64,000 nucleotides of DNA from Ohtaekwangia koreensis (GCF_900167975.1 NZ_FUZU01000004.1:434001-498000), one strand, 5' to 3'; numbered from the stretch's first letter, positions 47,274 through 56,328 are shown. The notes: generated by a model not told the origin, from the letters alone. Translations and numbers: made by a program.

Positions 47274-47290
47274 TTCTTGACAAGCTTTTT
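47254..47290 (+). terminator. Terminator hairpin overlapping the ends of valS and the convergent gene
   Basis: Perfect 14-bp stem AAAGCTTGTCAAGA / TCTTGACAAGCTTT, 7-nt loop CTTTAGT, then T-rich. The valS stop TAG (47271-47273) and the opposite stop TAA (minus, 47272-47270) are in the loop. The plus-strand side has the T-run, so valS is the better served. Confidence 0.85.
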
Positions 47291-48019
47291 ATAATAATCA
47301 AAAGCCAGTACCAGGTCGCGCTGTTTGGTTGCACCTTTATTTTCTTTCATATACTTCTCTACGGCTTCTGCATGGTGCCCGAACAACGCCAGTAATTTCT
47401 TTTTGGAAGAAGGAACTTCCAATGCTTTACCATCTTTCATATAATAGTATATATCTTTCTTCAGTATCTTATCGTCTGTACTGCCAACATTGAGCTGCAC
47501 GTTGTAATCTGCTTTTTTCACAACGATGTCTGTCTTACGCAGTAAAGGCAACGTACCGTCTATCAGTACTTCGAAAAATCCAGAGAAGCTTCCGCCTTCT
47601 TCATCCTTGAAATCTTTTGCGTTGATGAAATATATAGGGGCTGTATACGAAGAATCAATCCACGAAAAACTTTTGATCTTATTTCCGGCAATCACCTTAA
47701 CACTTTTTCCGGTTTTTATATCGAGTTCATTCGCATGTATATCATAGCGAATCGGGTAGCGCTCAATCAATCTATCTTTATCATACAACATGATGGAACC
47801 CGTTTTCCATTTCACATCCAGGTATGTATCGCCAATCACTTTACCTTCCGGTAACGGAATTCCAAACAGCATTTCGCCCGTCTCCAGGCCGCGCATATCT
47901 GAGAGTTTATCAATTGTATTGGTGGCACGAATGCTCGATGGCACTACAGACTGTGCATCACTGTTCTGTGTCATCACAAGTAAAGCCAGCAAAATAAAAA
48001 AGTATAGACGCTGCTGCAT
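47270..48019 (-). CDS. Exported protein of unknown function, 249 residues
   Basis: Signal peptide of about 22 residues ([23 protein letters not shown]). The mature part has a beta-rich central domain (residues about 45-190; [38 protein letters not shown]) and a basic helical tail ([20 protein letters not shown] to YYKKLVKN). No cysteines form a lipobox, so it is probably periplasmic or secreted. I do not recognise a named family, although the pattern is common in Cytophagales. Its last codons are part of the terminator shared with valS. A separate promoter region lies upstream at 48020-48150. Confidence 0.75.
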   Translation of the reverse strand: MQQRLYFFILLALLVMTQNSDAQSVVPSSIRATNTIDKLSDMRGLETGEMLFGIPLPEGKVIGDTYLDVKWKTGSIMLYDKDRLIERYPIRYDIHANELDIKTGKSVKVIAGNKIKSFSWIDSSYTAPIYFINAKDFKDEEGGSFSGFFEVLIDGTLPLLRKTDIVVKKADYNVQLNVGSTDDKILKKDIYYYMKDGKALEVPSSKKKLLALFGHHAEAVEKYMKENKGATKQRDLVLAFDYYKKLVKN

Positions 48020-48152
48020 ACGATTTTCGTTTGGGTCTCACGATGGTGAAACATTCTAATCTAATTTACAGCGACAGGCTATAGGAAGTCAATCCCCCGT
48101 CTTGCGTGTGATTTTCAAAGCATATTGTGATCGACTATGAAACTCCAAAAAC

Positions 48153-48187
48153 AAAACCCCTTGGATTATTCGATCCAAGGGGCTTTT
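48153..48187 (-). terminator. Bidirectional-looking terminator of ald
   Basis: Perfect 10-bp stem CCCCTTGGAT / ATCCAAGGGG, loop of 6 nt, with TTTT on both strands; on the minus strand it is followed by TTTTGTTTTTGG, 39 nt after the ald stop. Between it and 48020 I see no gene. Confidence 0.9.
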
Positions 48188-48225
48188 ATTCAACCGATAC
48201 CGGTTACTATATATACAGTATATTT

Positions 48226-49449
48226 TTAGAATCTTGCGGCCATTAATAACTCTATATTTTTATACTTCAATCCGAACTTACGCGCTACATGCTCGTTTGT
48301 AAGTCCGCCTTTATAGGTATATACGCCTTTCATAAACCATTTATGCGAGAAGATCATGGCCTCCACGCCACCTTCTTCAGCGGCGCGTAAAATGGTTGGG
48401 GTAAATATATTGCTGAGTGCATTGGTGGCAGTATGTGCTACACGTGATGCTACATTCGGCACACAGTAATGAATAACATCATGCTTGCGGAAAACAGGTC
48501 TACCCAAATCCGTAATCTCCGATGTCTCCACGCAACCTCCCTGGTCAATACTCAGGTCTATGATCAACGAGTCAGGCTTCATCTGGCTCACCATTTCCTC
48601 CGTGATAACATGGCGGGCTTTTCCTTTCTCTGCGCGTAAGGCACCGATTACTACATCTGCAGTTTTTAGTGTATCGCTCAACGTAATGGTATCAATTGTG
48701 GAAGTATATATCTGCATTCCCAGCAGGTGTTTGATCCTGCGAAGTTTATAGATATGGTTATCAAAGATCTGAACATCAGCACCAAGCCCGAGGGCAGCAC
48801 GCGCGCCATACTCAGCCACTGTACCCGCTCCTATAATAACAACTTTTGTGGGTGGCACACCGGTTATACCTCCGAGTATAATTCCTTTGCCGTTATTTCC
48901 TGTGCTCAGGTATTCGGAAGCAATTAACATTACGGTACTGCCTGCGATCTCACTCATCGCCCGAATGATCGGCATACCGCCTACTTTATCTTCGATGAAT
49001 TCGTAAGCCAGTGCTGTTACTTTTCTTTTCAGTAACGCCTGCAGGCATTCAACTTTCAGATGTCCTAACTGCAATGCTGAGATCAACGTCTGGCCGGAAT
49101 GCATTAGTTCGATCTCCTCCATCGTGGGAGGCTCGATCTTTAATATGACATCGGCTTGATATACCTCTTGAGGACTATATACTATTTTAGCTCCGGCTTC
49201 GCTATAATCTTTGTCTGTAAACTTGGATCCCAGACCTGCTTTCGTTTCAACCCAAACATCATGGCCGTTGTTTACCAACAGCGCTACTGCATCGGGTGTT
49301 AAGCTGATCCGGTTTTCTTGTAGCGACACTTCCCGAGGTAATCCGAGAAAGAATGTGTGTCTGCGTTTTCGTACTTCGAGCATTTGCTCTTGTGGCACCA
49401 GACTGCTTTTGGCCAACGCCTCAAATCCGGTTTTCTTCTTTTCCGTCAT
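48226..49449 (-). CDS. ald: Alanine dehydrogenase-family protein
   Basis: A 407-residue NAD-dependent oxidoreductase that interconverts L-alanine and pyruvate plus ammonia. The catalytic domain begins at about residue 37 (GLPREVSLQENRISLTPDAV, with the pyruvate-binding Arg). NAD-binding Rossmann motif VVIIGAGTVAEYGARAALGLGA (about 206-227), and LIIDLSIDQGGCVETSE, VPNVASRVAHTATNALSN in the C-terminal part. The extra about 35 N-terminal residues are common in Bacteroidota. Its start lies inside the end of tsaE (29-nt overlap), so it is coupled to tsaE and porX. Related PntA-type transhydrogenase subunits are an alternative, but the full-length alanine dehydrogenase pattern fits better. Confidence 0.88.
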   Translation of the reverse strand: MTEKKKTGFEALAKSSLVPQEQMLEVRKRRHTFFLGLPREVSLQENRISLTPDAVALLVNNGHDVWVETKAGLGSKFTDKDYSEAGAKIVYSPQEVYQADVILKIEPPTMEEIELMHSGQTLISALQLGHLKVECLQALLKRKVTALAYEFIEDKVGGMPIIRAMSEIAGSTVMLIASEYLSTGNNGKGIILGGITGVPPTKVVIIGAGTVAEYGARAALGLGADVQIFDNHIYKLRRIKHLLGMQIYTSTIDTITLSDTLKTADVVIGALRAEKGKARHVITEEMVSQMKPDSLIIDLSIDQGGCVETSEITDLGRPVFRKHDVIHYCVPNVASRVAHTATNALSNIFTPTILRAAEEGGVEAMIFSHKWFMKGVYTYKGGLTNEHVARKFGLKYKNIELLMAARF

Positions 49450-49879
49450 GAACAGAAATGGCTATAGTTCTTTGTGTATTATTCTCAATCGCTATACTAA
49501 CAGCAGCATACGCTGCCGGAATGAGAGAAGGTATCTTTTCCGGCCACTCCACCAGGCAACGATTTCCTGAATAAAAGTATTCTTCCGTTCCAATATCCCA
49601 AGCTTCCGCCTCATTTTTTATCCTATAAAAATCAAAGTGATAAATTTTCTCTCCTCCTTCGGTTTCGTATTCATTGACGATCGAAAAAGTAGGACTGCTC
49701 ATCACATCGGTCACCTTCCATGATCTGCATATAGCTTTGATCAAGGTTGTTTTCCCTGCTCCCATTTCGCCATGAAAAAGCCAAACGGGAGGTCCGGACC
49801 ATGTTTTCACGATCTCCTGCGCGATAGTATCCAACGTTTCAAGGCTTACCCCCTGGTAAACCATCCCCTCTTTGATCAT
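49421..49879 (-). CDS. tsaE: tRNA threonylcarbamoyladenosine biosynthesis ATPase TsaE
   Basis: A 152-residue P-loop ATPase required with TsaB, TsaC and TsaD to make t6A37 in ANN-decoding tRNAs. Walker A GEMGAGKTT (residues 37-45), the TsaE-specific SSPTFSIVNEYE and HFDFYRI strands, and the conserved LVEWPEKI near the C-terminus. Its start overlaps the porX stop by 4 nt (ATGA), and its 3' end overlaps the ald start by 29 nt. An essential tRNA gene between a secretion regulator and a dehydrogenase is an unusual mixture but the coding overlaps make a shared transcript likely. Confidence 0.95.
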   Translation of the reverse strand: MIKEGMVYQGVSLETLDTIAQEIVKTWSGPPVWLFHGEMGAGKTTLIKAICRSWKVTDVMSSPTFSIVNEYETEGGEKIYHFDFYRIKNEAEAWDIGTEEYFYSGNRCLVEWPEKIPSLIPAAYAAVSIAIENNTQRTIAISVHDGKEENRI

Positions 49880-51435
49880 GACACATTTTTCGAAGTTAAG
49901 AAAATTATAGGAATGATCATCTCTTCCAGACTTATACCTCCGTGCTGAAAGGTGTCGTTATAGAAATTAACGTAGTAGTTAAAGTTGTTCGGATACGCAA
50001 AAAACTGATCTTCCGTAGCGAATACATACGAAGTGGAAACATTGGGCTTCGGCAAAAATAATTTTTCGGGCCGGGTAACATGCATTACTTTATCGCCATC
50101 AAATCCCAGGTTCTTGCCTTGCTTGTAGCGCAGGTTGGTATTGACACTCCGATCTCCAATAATTTTAAAAGCGCGCTTCACGCGGATGGTTCCGTGATCG
50201 GTTGTAATCACAACTTTCACATCTTTCTCAGATATCTTTTTGAGTATATCAAACAACGGAGAATGTAAAAACCATGAACGTGTAATAGAGCGGTACGCAG
50301 ACTCATCTGGTGCAAGTTCGCGGATCATTGCCATGTCCGTACGGGCATGCGAAAGCATGTCAACAAAGTTATATACTATAACATTCAGATCATTCTTAAA
50401 GAGGTTGTTCACCGTGTCGGCAAGACTTCTTCCCTCCTCCATATTCTTGATCTTGTGATACGACATTTTCACATTGAGATTATTACGTCTCAATTGCTTG
50501 GCCAGAAATTCATCTTCAAAGTTATTCTTGCCTTCTTCTTCATCTTCACCAACCCACAGATCAGGGTGAGTCTTCGCCATCTCCGAAGGAAGCTGTCCTG
50601 AAAATATAGCATTACGCGCATAGGCGGTAGTAGTCGGAAGAATTGAATAGTAATTCTCTTCCTTTTCGATATTAAAATATTCCGAGATGATCGGCTCTAT
50701 CACTTTCCACTGATCAATCCGCAGGTTATCGATCAACACAAAAAATAATGGTTTCCCTCCGAGCTCCGGGAAGACTTTCTTCTTCATCAACTGATGCGAC
50801 AATAAAGGTTTATCAGCACTCGGATTGTTCAACCACGATTCATAGTTACGCGTAATGAACCTGGAGAAATTTGCATTTGCTTCCGTCTTCTGCATATCCA
50901 GTACATCACCCATCTCCTGGTTATCAGGTTGATCCATCTGAAGTTCCCAATGGATAAGCTTCTTATAGATATCAGCCCACTGCTCATGGTTCATGTCATC
51001 CATAAAGGCCATGCTGATCTTCCGAAACTCCTGCTGATAGTTCAGATTTGTTTTCTCAATGACGAGACGTTTATTATCAAGTATCTTTTTTACAGAGAGT
51101 AAAATCTGGCTGGGGTTAAGAGGCTTGATAAGGTAATCGGCAATCTTGGAACCGATGGCCTCTTCCATAATATGCTCCTCCTCGTTCTTGGTGATCATCA
51201 CCACCGGAAGGTTCGGCTTGTTCGTCTTTATTATACTCAGTGCTTCGAGGCCAGACATGCCGGGCATGTGCTCGTCCAGGAATACTACATCAAAATGTTT
51301 TTCATCGCTTAACTCGACTGCATCCGAGGCGTTATTCACCGGAGTTATATCGTATCCGCGTTGCTCCAGGAAAAGGATGTGTGGTTTCAACAAATCAATC
51401 TCATCGTCCGCCCACAAAATGCTATATCTTTGCAT
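49876..51435 (-). CDS. porX: PorX-type response regulator with PglZ/phosphatase domain (T9SS regulator)
   Basis: A 519-residue protein. Receiver domain at 1-120 with the acidic pair Asp10-Asp11, phosphoacceptor Asp54 (VVFLDEHMPG), Thr82 and Lys104. The C-terminal alkaline-phosphatase-superfamily PglZ domain starts near 225 (FFVLIDNLRIDQW) and includes ILPTTTAYARNAIFSGQLP, VDMLSHARTDM and TTDHGTIRVKR, in which Asp/His residues bind metal. PorX with the sensor PorY controls type IX secretion genes in Porphyromonas and gliding relatives, and its PglZ domain hydrolyses cyclic oligonucleotides in known cases. No porY or por/gld secretion genes are next to it here. Start is at 51435 (MQRYSILWADDE). 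Confidence 0.93.
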   Translation of the reverse strand: MQRYSILWADDEIDLLKPHILFLEQRGYDITPVNNASDAVELSDEKHFDVVFLDEHMPGMSGLEALSIIKTNKPNLPVVMITKNEEEHIMEEAIGSKIADYLIKPLNPSQILLSVKKILDNKRLVIEKTNLNYQQEFRKISMAFMDDMNHEQWADIYKKLIHWELQMDQPDNQEMGDVLDMQKTEANANFSRFITRNYESWLNNPSADKPLLSHQLMKKKVFPELGGKPLFFVLIDNLRIDQWKVIEPIISEYFNIEKEENYYSILPTTTAYARNAIFSGQLPSEMAKTHPDLWVGEDEEEGKNNFEDEFLAKQLRRNNLNVKMSYHKIKNMEEGRSLADTVNNLFKNDLNVIVYNFVDMLSHARTDMAMIRELAPDESAYRSITRSWFLHSPLFDILKKISEKDVKVVITTDHGTIRVKRAFKIIGDRSVNTNLRYKQGKNLGFDGDKVMHVTRPEKLFLPKPNVSTSYVFATEDQFFAYPNNFNYYVNFYNDTFQHGGISLEEMIIPIIFLTSKNVS

Positions 51436-51457
51436 GATTTGAATTTTTTCGGAAGTT

Positions 51458-51563
51458 ACGGATTATACTGTTACAGGTTATCCGTTAATCGTTATTCGTT
51501 GAATGTTTTTTATGAACTACCGGATAACAGGTATTTTTTTCGATTAACGATAATGAATAACGT
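51458..51563. repeat. Low-complexity GTTATCCG/GTTAATCG repeat cluster in a divergent intergenic region
   Basis: Between porX and the HD gene, words like GTTATCCG, GTTAATCG, GTTATTCG and, inverted, CGATTAACG, GAATAACG recur in direct and inverted order. The outer parts are partly complementary, so it can fold. Similar words occur at 52803-52911, 60645-60660 and 23404-23440. Confidence 0.5.
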
Positions 51564-51575
51564 ACAACGCCATTC

Positions 51576-52802
51576 ATGAATAAAAAGAAGATTATAAACG
51601 ACCCGGTATACGGGTTTATTACAATTCCGAGTGAACTTGTTTTCGATATCATCTCTCATCCATACTTTCAACGGTTGCGCCATATCAAACAACTTGGATT
51701 AACCGAGTTCGTTTACCCGGCAGCACATCACTCCCGCTTTCAACATGCGCTCGGTGCCATGCACTTGATGGGTAAAGTATTGGACACGTTGCGTTCGAAA
51801 GGCGCTGAGATTTCTGCTCAGGAATATGAAGCTGCACAGCTCGCCGTACTACTTCATGATATAGGGCACGGGCCTTTCTCCCACGCATTGGAGTATGATT
51901 TACTTCGTGGTGTTAAACATGAAAGCTTGTCGTATTTATTCATGGAAAGTTTGAACGAGACTTTCAACGGAGCGCTTGATCTTACGCTGAAGATTTTCAG
52001 AAATAGTTACGAGCGAAAATTCTTTCATCAGCTTGTTTCCAGTCAACTGGATATAGATCGATTGGATTACCTGAAGCGTGATTGTTTTTTCACAGGCGTA
52101 CACGAAGGTAACATTGGTGTAGAACGTATCACCGCGATGCTTCATGTACACCATGATACACTGGTGGTAGAAGAGAAAGGTATTCTGAACATCGAGAATT
52201 TTTTGAACGCCAGAAGATTTATGTACTGGCAGGTATATCTGCATAAAGTCTCTGTGAGCGCTGAACGCATGTTGGTAAATACAATCCGAAGAGCACAGAC
52301 GTTGATGCACGCAGGAGAAACGCTGCACGCCAGTGAAGCACTGACTAAATTTTTAAAACGTGATTTCTCGTTGTCTGATTTCCAGGAGGATGTTACTTTA
52401 CTTCGCTCCTTCGGACAGTTGGATGACAATGATATATGGGGGGCGATGAAGTGCTGGAGAAATCATCCGGATGAAATTCTTTCCATGCTTTCTGAAATGT
52501 TACTGACGAGAAATTTATTTCAGATCCGGTTGAGCCAGGAACCCATTGGGAAAAGTACCATTGAAAAAATTCGTGAAGCAATTGCCAAAGAGTATAAAAC
52601 GCTTCGCGCAGAAACTTCCTATCTATACTCCTACGGAACCGTAACAAACGAAGCGTATACCGAAGGCCAACAGATCAGTATACTTATGAAGAGTGGTGAG
52701 CTTTTGGATATTGCGCATGCTTCTGATCTTCCAAATATTAAAGCCATCAGTAAAATCGTAAAAAAAAACTATCTCTGCTGGCCTAAAAATGTATCTTTGT
52801 AA
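51576..52802 (+). CDS. HD-domain phosphohydrolase (SAMHD1-/dGTPase-like)
   Basis: A 408-residue HD-domain protein. The metal site is formed by His57 (HSRFQHALG), His94-Asp95 (LLHDIGHGPF) and a later Asp (SSQLDIDRLDYLKRD). Arg54 and the SHPYFQRLRHIKQLG start are typical of the SAMHD1/YpgQ-like branch, which hydrolyses nucleotides, often dNTPs. Substrate not determinable here. The gene begins just after the repeat cluster and is followed by another repeat-rich gap and lpxD. I see no regulator-like domain attached. Confidence 0.87.
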   Translation: MNKKKIINDPVYGFITIPSELVFDIISHPYFQRLRHIKQLGLTEFVYPAAHHSRFQHALGAMHLMGKVLDTLRSKGAEISAQEYEAAQLAVLLHDIGHGPFSHALEYDLLRGVKHESLSYLFMESLNETFNGALDLTLKIFRNSYERKFFHQLVSSQLDIDRLDYLKRDCFFTGVHEGNIGVERITAMLHVHHDTLVVEEKGILNIENFLNARRFMYWQVYLHKVSVSAERMLVNTIRRAQTLMHAGETLHASEALTKFLKRDFSLSDFQEDVTLLRSFGQLDDNDIWGAMKCWRNHPDEILSMLSEMLLTRNLFQIRLSQEPIGKSTIEKIREAIAKEYKTLRAETSYLYSYGTVTNEAYTEGQQISILMKSGELLDIAHASDLPNIKAISKIVKKNYLCWPKNVSL

Positions 52803-52911
52803 GATTCGTTATCCGTTATCTGTAACCGTTAATTGTTTGTGCAAGTGACCATTCAATTCTACGAAAACAGAACCTGCTGATAAAGGATAACTCTAACAAC
52901 GAAAACGGAAC
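52803..52911. repeat. Repeat-rich gap before lpxD
   Basis: 109 nt containing CGTTATCCGTTATCTGTAAC, CGTTAATTG and, inverted, GATAACTCTAACAACG. It resembles the porX/HD gap. No promoter box of the TAnnTTTG kind stands out. Confidence 0.4.
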
Positions 52912-53961
52912 ATGGAATTTACCATTAATCAAATAGCAGCCATGCTAGGTGGCGAAGTGCAGGGAGATGGCAACGCGAAAATAAACATGCTCGCGAAAAT
53001 ACAGGATGCAAAAAAAGGGCAACTAGCATTTCTTTCCAATCCCAAGTACGAGCAGTATATCTATACTACACAAGCTACCGTTGTTATCGTTAAAAAAGAT
53101 TTTGTTCCTCGTAAAGAAATAAGCACGAATCTTCTTTTAGTAGACGATCCATATAGCAGCTTCACCGCGTTGCTTGAAGAGTATCATAAAATGATCAGCT
53201 TTCAAAAAACTGGTATCGAGCAGCCAAGCTATATCGGAGAGAATGCAGTGGTAGGTAAAAATATATACCGCGGAGCTTTCTCCTATATCGGTAACAACGC
53301 AAAGATCGGCGACAACGTAAAGATATATCCGCACGCTTTCATTGGCGATGATGTTGTAATCGGCGACAACTCTATTCTTCACTCTGGAGTAAAGATATAT
53401 GCGGGTGCACGTATTGGTAACAATTGTGTTATTCATTCCGGAACTGTGATTGGAAGCGATGGTTTTGGTTTTGCACCACAGGGAGACGGCACGTACAAGA
53501 CTATACCTCAACTCGGCAATGTAATTCTGGAAGATAACGTAACCATCGGTGGCAACACAGTTATAGATTGTGCTACATTATTTGGTGACTCAACCATTAT
53601 TCGCAAGGGCGTTAAGCTTGATAACTTAATTCAGATCGCACATAACGTTGAGATTGGCAAGAACACGGTGATCGCAGCTCAAACCGGTGTATCAGGATCA
53701 ACCAAAATCGGGGAGAATTGTGTATTGGCCGGACAAGTAGGTATCGCAGGCCATCTTATCATAGCAAACAACACAAGCTTTGGAGCAAAATCCGGCACTG
53801 CTAAATCTACGCAAGAGGAAGGATTGAAACTGATGGGCTCTCCTGCCTTTGATGTTAAGGATTATTACAAATCATACGCTGTATTTAAAAATTTACCAGA
53901 CCTCAACGAACGACTTCGTGAGCTTGAGAAAAAAGTAATGGCACGAGTAAAGCAGCACTAG
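52912..53961 (+). CDS. lpxD: UDP-3-O-acylglucosamine N-acyltransferase LpxD
   Basis: A 349-residue acyltransferase that adds the second acyl chain in lipid A synthesis. An N-terminal uridine-binding domain (about 1-100) is followed by a left-handed beta-helix of hexapeptide repeats (about 105-290, e.g. IGDNVKIYPHAFIGDDVVIG) and a C-terminal helix. The likely catalytic His244 is in LIQIAHNVEIGKN. Length fits the family. It is the first of three lipid A genes here, followed by a hairpin and then a promoter for lpxC-fabZ. Start MEFTINQIAAMLGG is the only plausible one. Confidence 0.96.
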   Translation: MEFTINQIAAMLGGEVQGDGNAKINMLAKIQDAKKGQLAFLSNPKYEQYIYTTQATVVIVKKDFVPRKEISTNLLLVDDPYSSFTALLEEYHKMISFQKTGIEQPSYIGENAVVGKNIYRGAFSYIGNNAKIGDNVKIYPHAFIGDDVVIGDNSILHSGVKIYAGARIGNNCVIHSGTVIGSDGFGFAPQGDGTYKTIPQLGNVILEDNVTIGGNTVIDCATLFGDSTIIRKGVKLDNLIQIAHNVEIGKNTVIAAQTGVSGSTKIGENCVLAGQVGIAGHLIIANNTSFGAKSGTAKSTQEEGLKLMGSPAFDVKDYYKSYAVFKNLPDLNERLRELEKKVMARVKQH

Positions 53962-54002
53962 CCAAAGAGCATTCATAATTTTTTCTGAACGTGTGAAGTA
54001 TA

Positions 54003-54026
54003 TTTCCTGCTTATTTTAGCAGGAAA
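54003..54026 (+). terminator. Weak hairpin after lpxD
   Basis: TTTCCTGC / GCAGGAAA with an 8-nt T/A-rich loop, 41 nt after the lpxD stop. No T-run follows, so termination is uncertain. Confidence 0.4.
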
Positions 54027-54046
54027 CGGCTAAACCCTGTCCAAAA

Positions 54047-54077
54047 TTGGAATATCTGGAGAATGGAATTAACTTTG
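54047..54077 (+). promoter_or_regulatory. Promoter of lpxC-fabZ
   Basis: TTG (54047-54049), 20 nt, then TAACTTTG (54070-54077), exact -7 match. Transcription would start about 54083, 11 nt before ATG 54094. Spacing fits the Bacteroidota consensus. Confidence 0.6.
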
Positions 54078-54093
54078 CCCACTTTTCCAGACC

Positions 54094-55491
54094 ATGCTTA
54101 ATATAAAACAGCAAACAATTCAGAAGTCCGTGACCCTCTCCGGGGTTGGTTTACATACAGGTGTTCAAACGAACATGACCTTCTTGCCAGCCAAGCCTAA
54201 TCACGGTGTAAAATTTCAACGCATTGATCTTCCGGGCTCTCCCATCATTGATGCTGACTGCGATAACGTTACAGATGTTTCGCGTGGTACAACGATCGAA
54301 CAGAGCGGTGCCAAGGTGAGTACAATAGAACATACATTGGCTGCCCTCACGGGACTTGAAATAGATAATGTGCTAATCCAACTTGATGGTCCTGAGTGTC
54401 CGATCATGGATGGAAGCTCTATCGAGTTTGTTGAAGTATTAAAAGGTGCCGGTGCTGAAGAACAAAATGCACTGCGTGATTTCTTCGAAGTACAGGAACC
54501 ACTTTTCTATCGTGAGACTGCACGCAATGTAGAGATTGCTGCGCTTCCTTTAGATGATTATCGTGTTACGGTAATGATCGACTATAATTCACCGGTGTTG
54601 GGAAGTCAACATGCTTCAATCACCGACATCCGCCAGTTCGAAAAAGAAATTGCGTCATGCAGAACATTCTGCTTCCTGCATGAACTGGAAATGCTATATA
54701 AGAACAACCTGATCCGCGGTGGTGATCTGAACAATGCGATTGTAATTGTAGACCGTGTTGTTCAGGATGATGAACTTGATAACATCGCGAAAATGCTTGG
54801 CAAACCAAAAGTTGCCGTAAAGCAGGAAGGTATTCTGAATAATATCGAACTCCGTTATAAAAATGAACCAGCCCGTCACAAGCTGCTGGATATAGTAGGT
54901 GATCTGACATTAGCAGGTCGTCCGTTGAAAGCACAGATACTCGCAGCTCGTCCCGGACACGCAGCCAATGTTGCTTTCGCGAAGAAGTTGAAGAAAGCCA
55001 TGCAGGATGCTGACAAGAAAGGAAGACCAAAGTATAATCCGAGCTTGCCGCCTGTTATGGATATCAATAAGATATCAACGATATTAAAACACCGTTATCC
55101 ATTCCTGCTGATCGATAAAATTATATACCTGGACAACGAAAGTGTTGCCGGTGTAAAGAACGTTACGATAAACGAACCATTCTTCCAAGGTCACTTCCCT
55201 GGCAATCCGGTACTTCCAGGTGTACTGCAAATTGAAGCAATGGCTCAGATCGGAGGTATACTTGTTCTGAACACTGTACCCGATCCGGAAAATTATTGGA
55301 CTTATTTCTTAGGTATAGAGAATTTCAGATTCAGGAAAATGGTACTTCCTGGTGATACCATTGTTATTCAATGTGATTTATTAGCACCCATCAAGCGAGG
55401 TATAGCTAAAATGAGTGGCCGTGGATATGTGGGGAACACGCTTGTATGTGAAGGAACAATGACCGCCAGTATAGTCCGCAAAGATTCATGA
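54094..55491 (+). CDS. lpxC-fabZ: Bifunctional LpxC deacetylase / FabZ 3-hydroxyacyl-ACP dehydratase
   Basis: A 465-residue fusion. Residues about 1-305 are LpxC, the zinc deacetylase of the committed lipid A step, with zinc ligands in STIEHTLAALTG (His) and PARHKLLDIVGD (His and Asp). From about 320 to 465 is FabZ (ILKHRYPFLLIDKI, FFQGHFPGNPVLPGVLQIEAMAQ: catalytic His and Glu). The fusion is normal for Bacteroidota, in which one polypeptide supplies both the deacetylase and the dehydratase that draws on the same 3-hydroxyacyl-ACP pool. Overlaps lpxA by 4 nt. Confidence 0.96.
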   Translation: MLNIKQQTIQKSVTLSGVGLHTGVQTNMTFLPAKPNHGVKFQRIDLPGSPIIDADCDNVTDVSRGTTIEQSGAKVSTIEHTLAALTGLEIDNVLIQLDGPECPIMDGSSIEFVEVLKGAGAEEQNALRDFFEVQEPLFYRETARNVEIAALPLDDYRVTVMIDYNSPVLGSQHASITDIRQFEKEIASCRTFCFLHELEMLYKNNLIRGGDLNNAIVIVDRVVQDDELDNIAKMLGKPKVAVKQEGILNNIELRYKNEPARHKLLDIVGDLTLAGRPLKAQILAARPGHAANVAFAKKLKKAMQDADKKGRPKYNPSLPPVMDINKISTILKHRYPFLLIDKIIYLDNESVAGVKNVTINEPFFQGHFPGNPVLPGVLQIEAMAQIGGILVLNTVPDPENYWTYFLGIENFRFRKMVLPGDTIVIQCDLLAPIKRGIAKMSGRGYVGNTLVCEGTMTASIVRKDS

Positions 55492-56276
55492 GCCGATATC
55501 CATTAGCAAACGTACACCCCGAAGCAAAAATTGGTAACAACGTTATCATTGAGCCCTTCGCTACCGTTCAAAACGATGTTGAGATCGGTGACGGATCCTG
55601 GATTGGTCCTAACGCTGTGATCATGGAAGGTGCACGCATCGGAAAAGATTGCAAGATCTTTCCGGGTGCTGTAATTTCCGGTATACCACAGGACTTAAAA
55701 TTCAAAGGTGAAAAAACAACTACTGAGATCGGAGATCGTTCTACCATCCGCGAATGCGTAACGATCAACCGCGGAACAGTAGATAAGTATAAAACCGTTG
55801 TTGGTACTGATTGCCTGATCATGGCGTATGCTCACTTAGGGCATGATTGCCTGGTGGGTAATCATTGTATTCTTGGTAATACAGTACAGCTTGCCGGCCA
55901 TGTGATCATTGACGACTTCGCTATATTTGGTGGAGCTTGTGCCGTGCAGCAGTTTTCTAAAATCGGAGCGCATGCATACATCGGTGGTGGTTCTCTCGTG
56001 CGTAAAGATGTTCCTCCGTTTACAAAGGCAGCACGCGAGCCTCTCTCCTATGCGGGTATCAATACCGTTGGTTTACGCAGACGAGGATATACTTCTGAAA
56101 AGATTAATGAGATTCAGGAAATATATCGTTTCATCTTTTTGAAGGGGCTGAATAACTCGAAAGCCATTGACTTGGTAGAAAAGGAAATCGGTGCGAGTAC
56201 AGAACGTGACTATATCCTTGATTTCGTTCGTAATTCCGAACGTGGCATCATGAAGGGCTACGGAGGTAACGATTAA
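55488..56276 (+). CDS. lpxA: UDP-N-acetylglucosamine acyltransferase LpxA
   Basis: A 262-residue trimeric acyltransferase that starts lipid A synthesis by O-acylating UDP-GlcNAc. Left-handed beta-helix of hexapeptide repeats (residues about 5-190), with catalytic His119 in AYAHLGHDCLVGN and a conserved C-terminal helical domain. The start overlaps the lpxC-fabZ stop by 4 nt (ATGA), so the two are coupled. Length is normal (about 255-265). lpxB is not in the window. Confidence 0.96.
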   Translation: MSRYPLANVHPEAKIGNNVIIEPFATVQNDVEIGDGSWIGPNAVIMEGARIGKDCKIFPGAVISGIPQDLKFKGEKTTTEIGDRSTIRECVTINRGTVDKYKTVVGTDCLIMAYAHLGHDCLVGNHCILGNTVQLAGHVIIDDFAIFGGACAVQQFSKIGAHAYIGGGSLVRKDVPPFTKAAREPLSYAGINTVGLRRRGYTSEKINEIQEIYRFIFLKGLNNSKAIDLVEKEIGASTERDYILDFVRNSERGIMKGYGGND

Positions 56277-56279
56277 AAC

Positions 56280-56306
56280 GCTGCAGGCTCATCTATAGCT
56301 TGCAGC
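56280..56306 (+). terminator. Weak hairpin after lpxA
   Basis: GCTGCAGGCT / AGCTTGCAGC (one wobble), 7-nt loop. No T-run follows. It occupies half of the 52-nt gap before the ABC ATPase gene. Confidence 0.4.
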
Positions 56307-56328
56307 CTCAGTATAAAAGCAGACCGCG

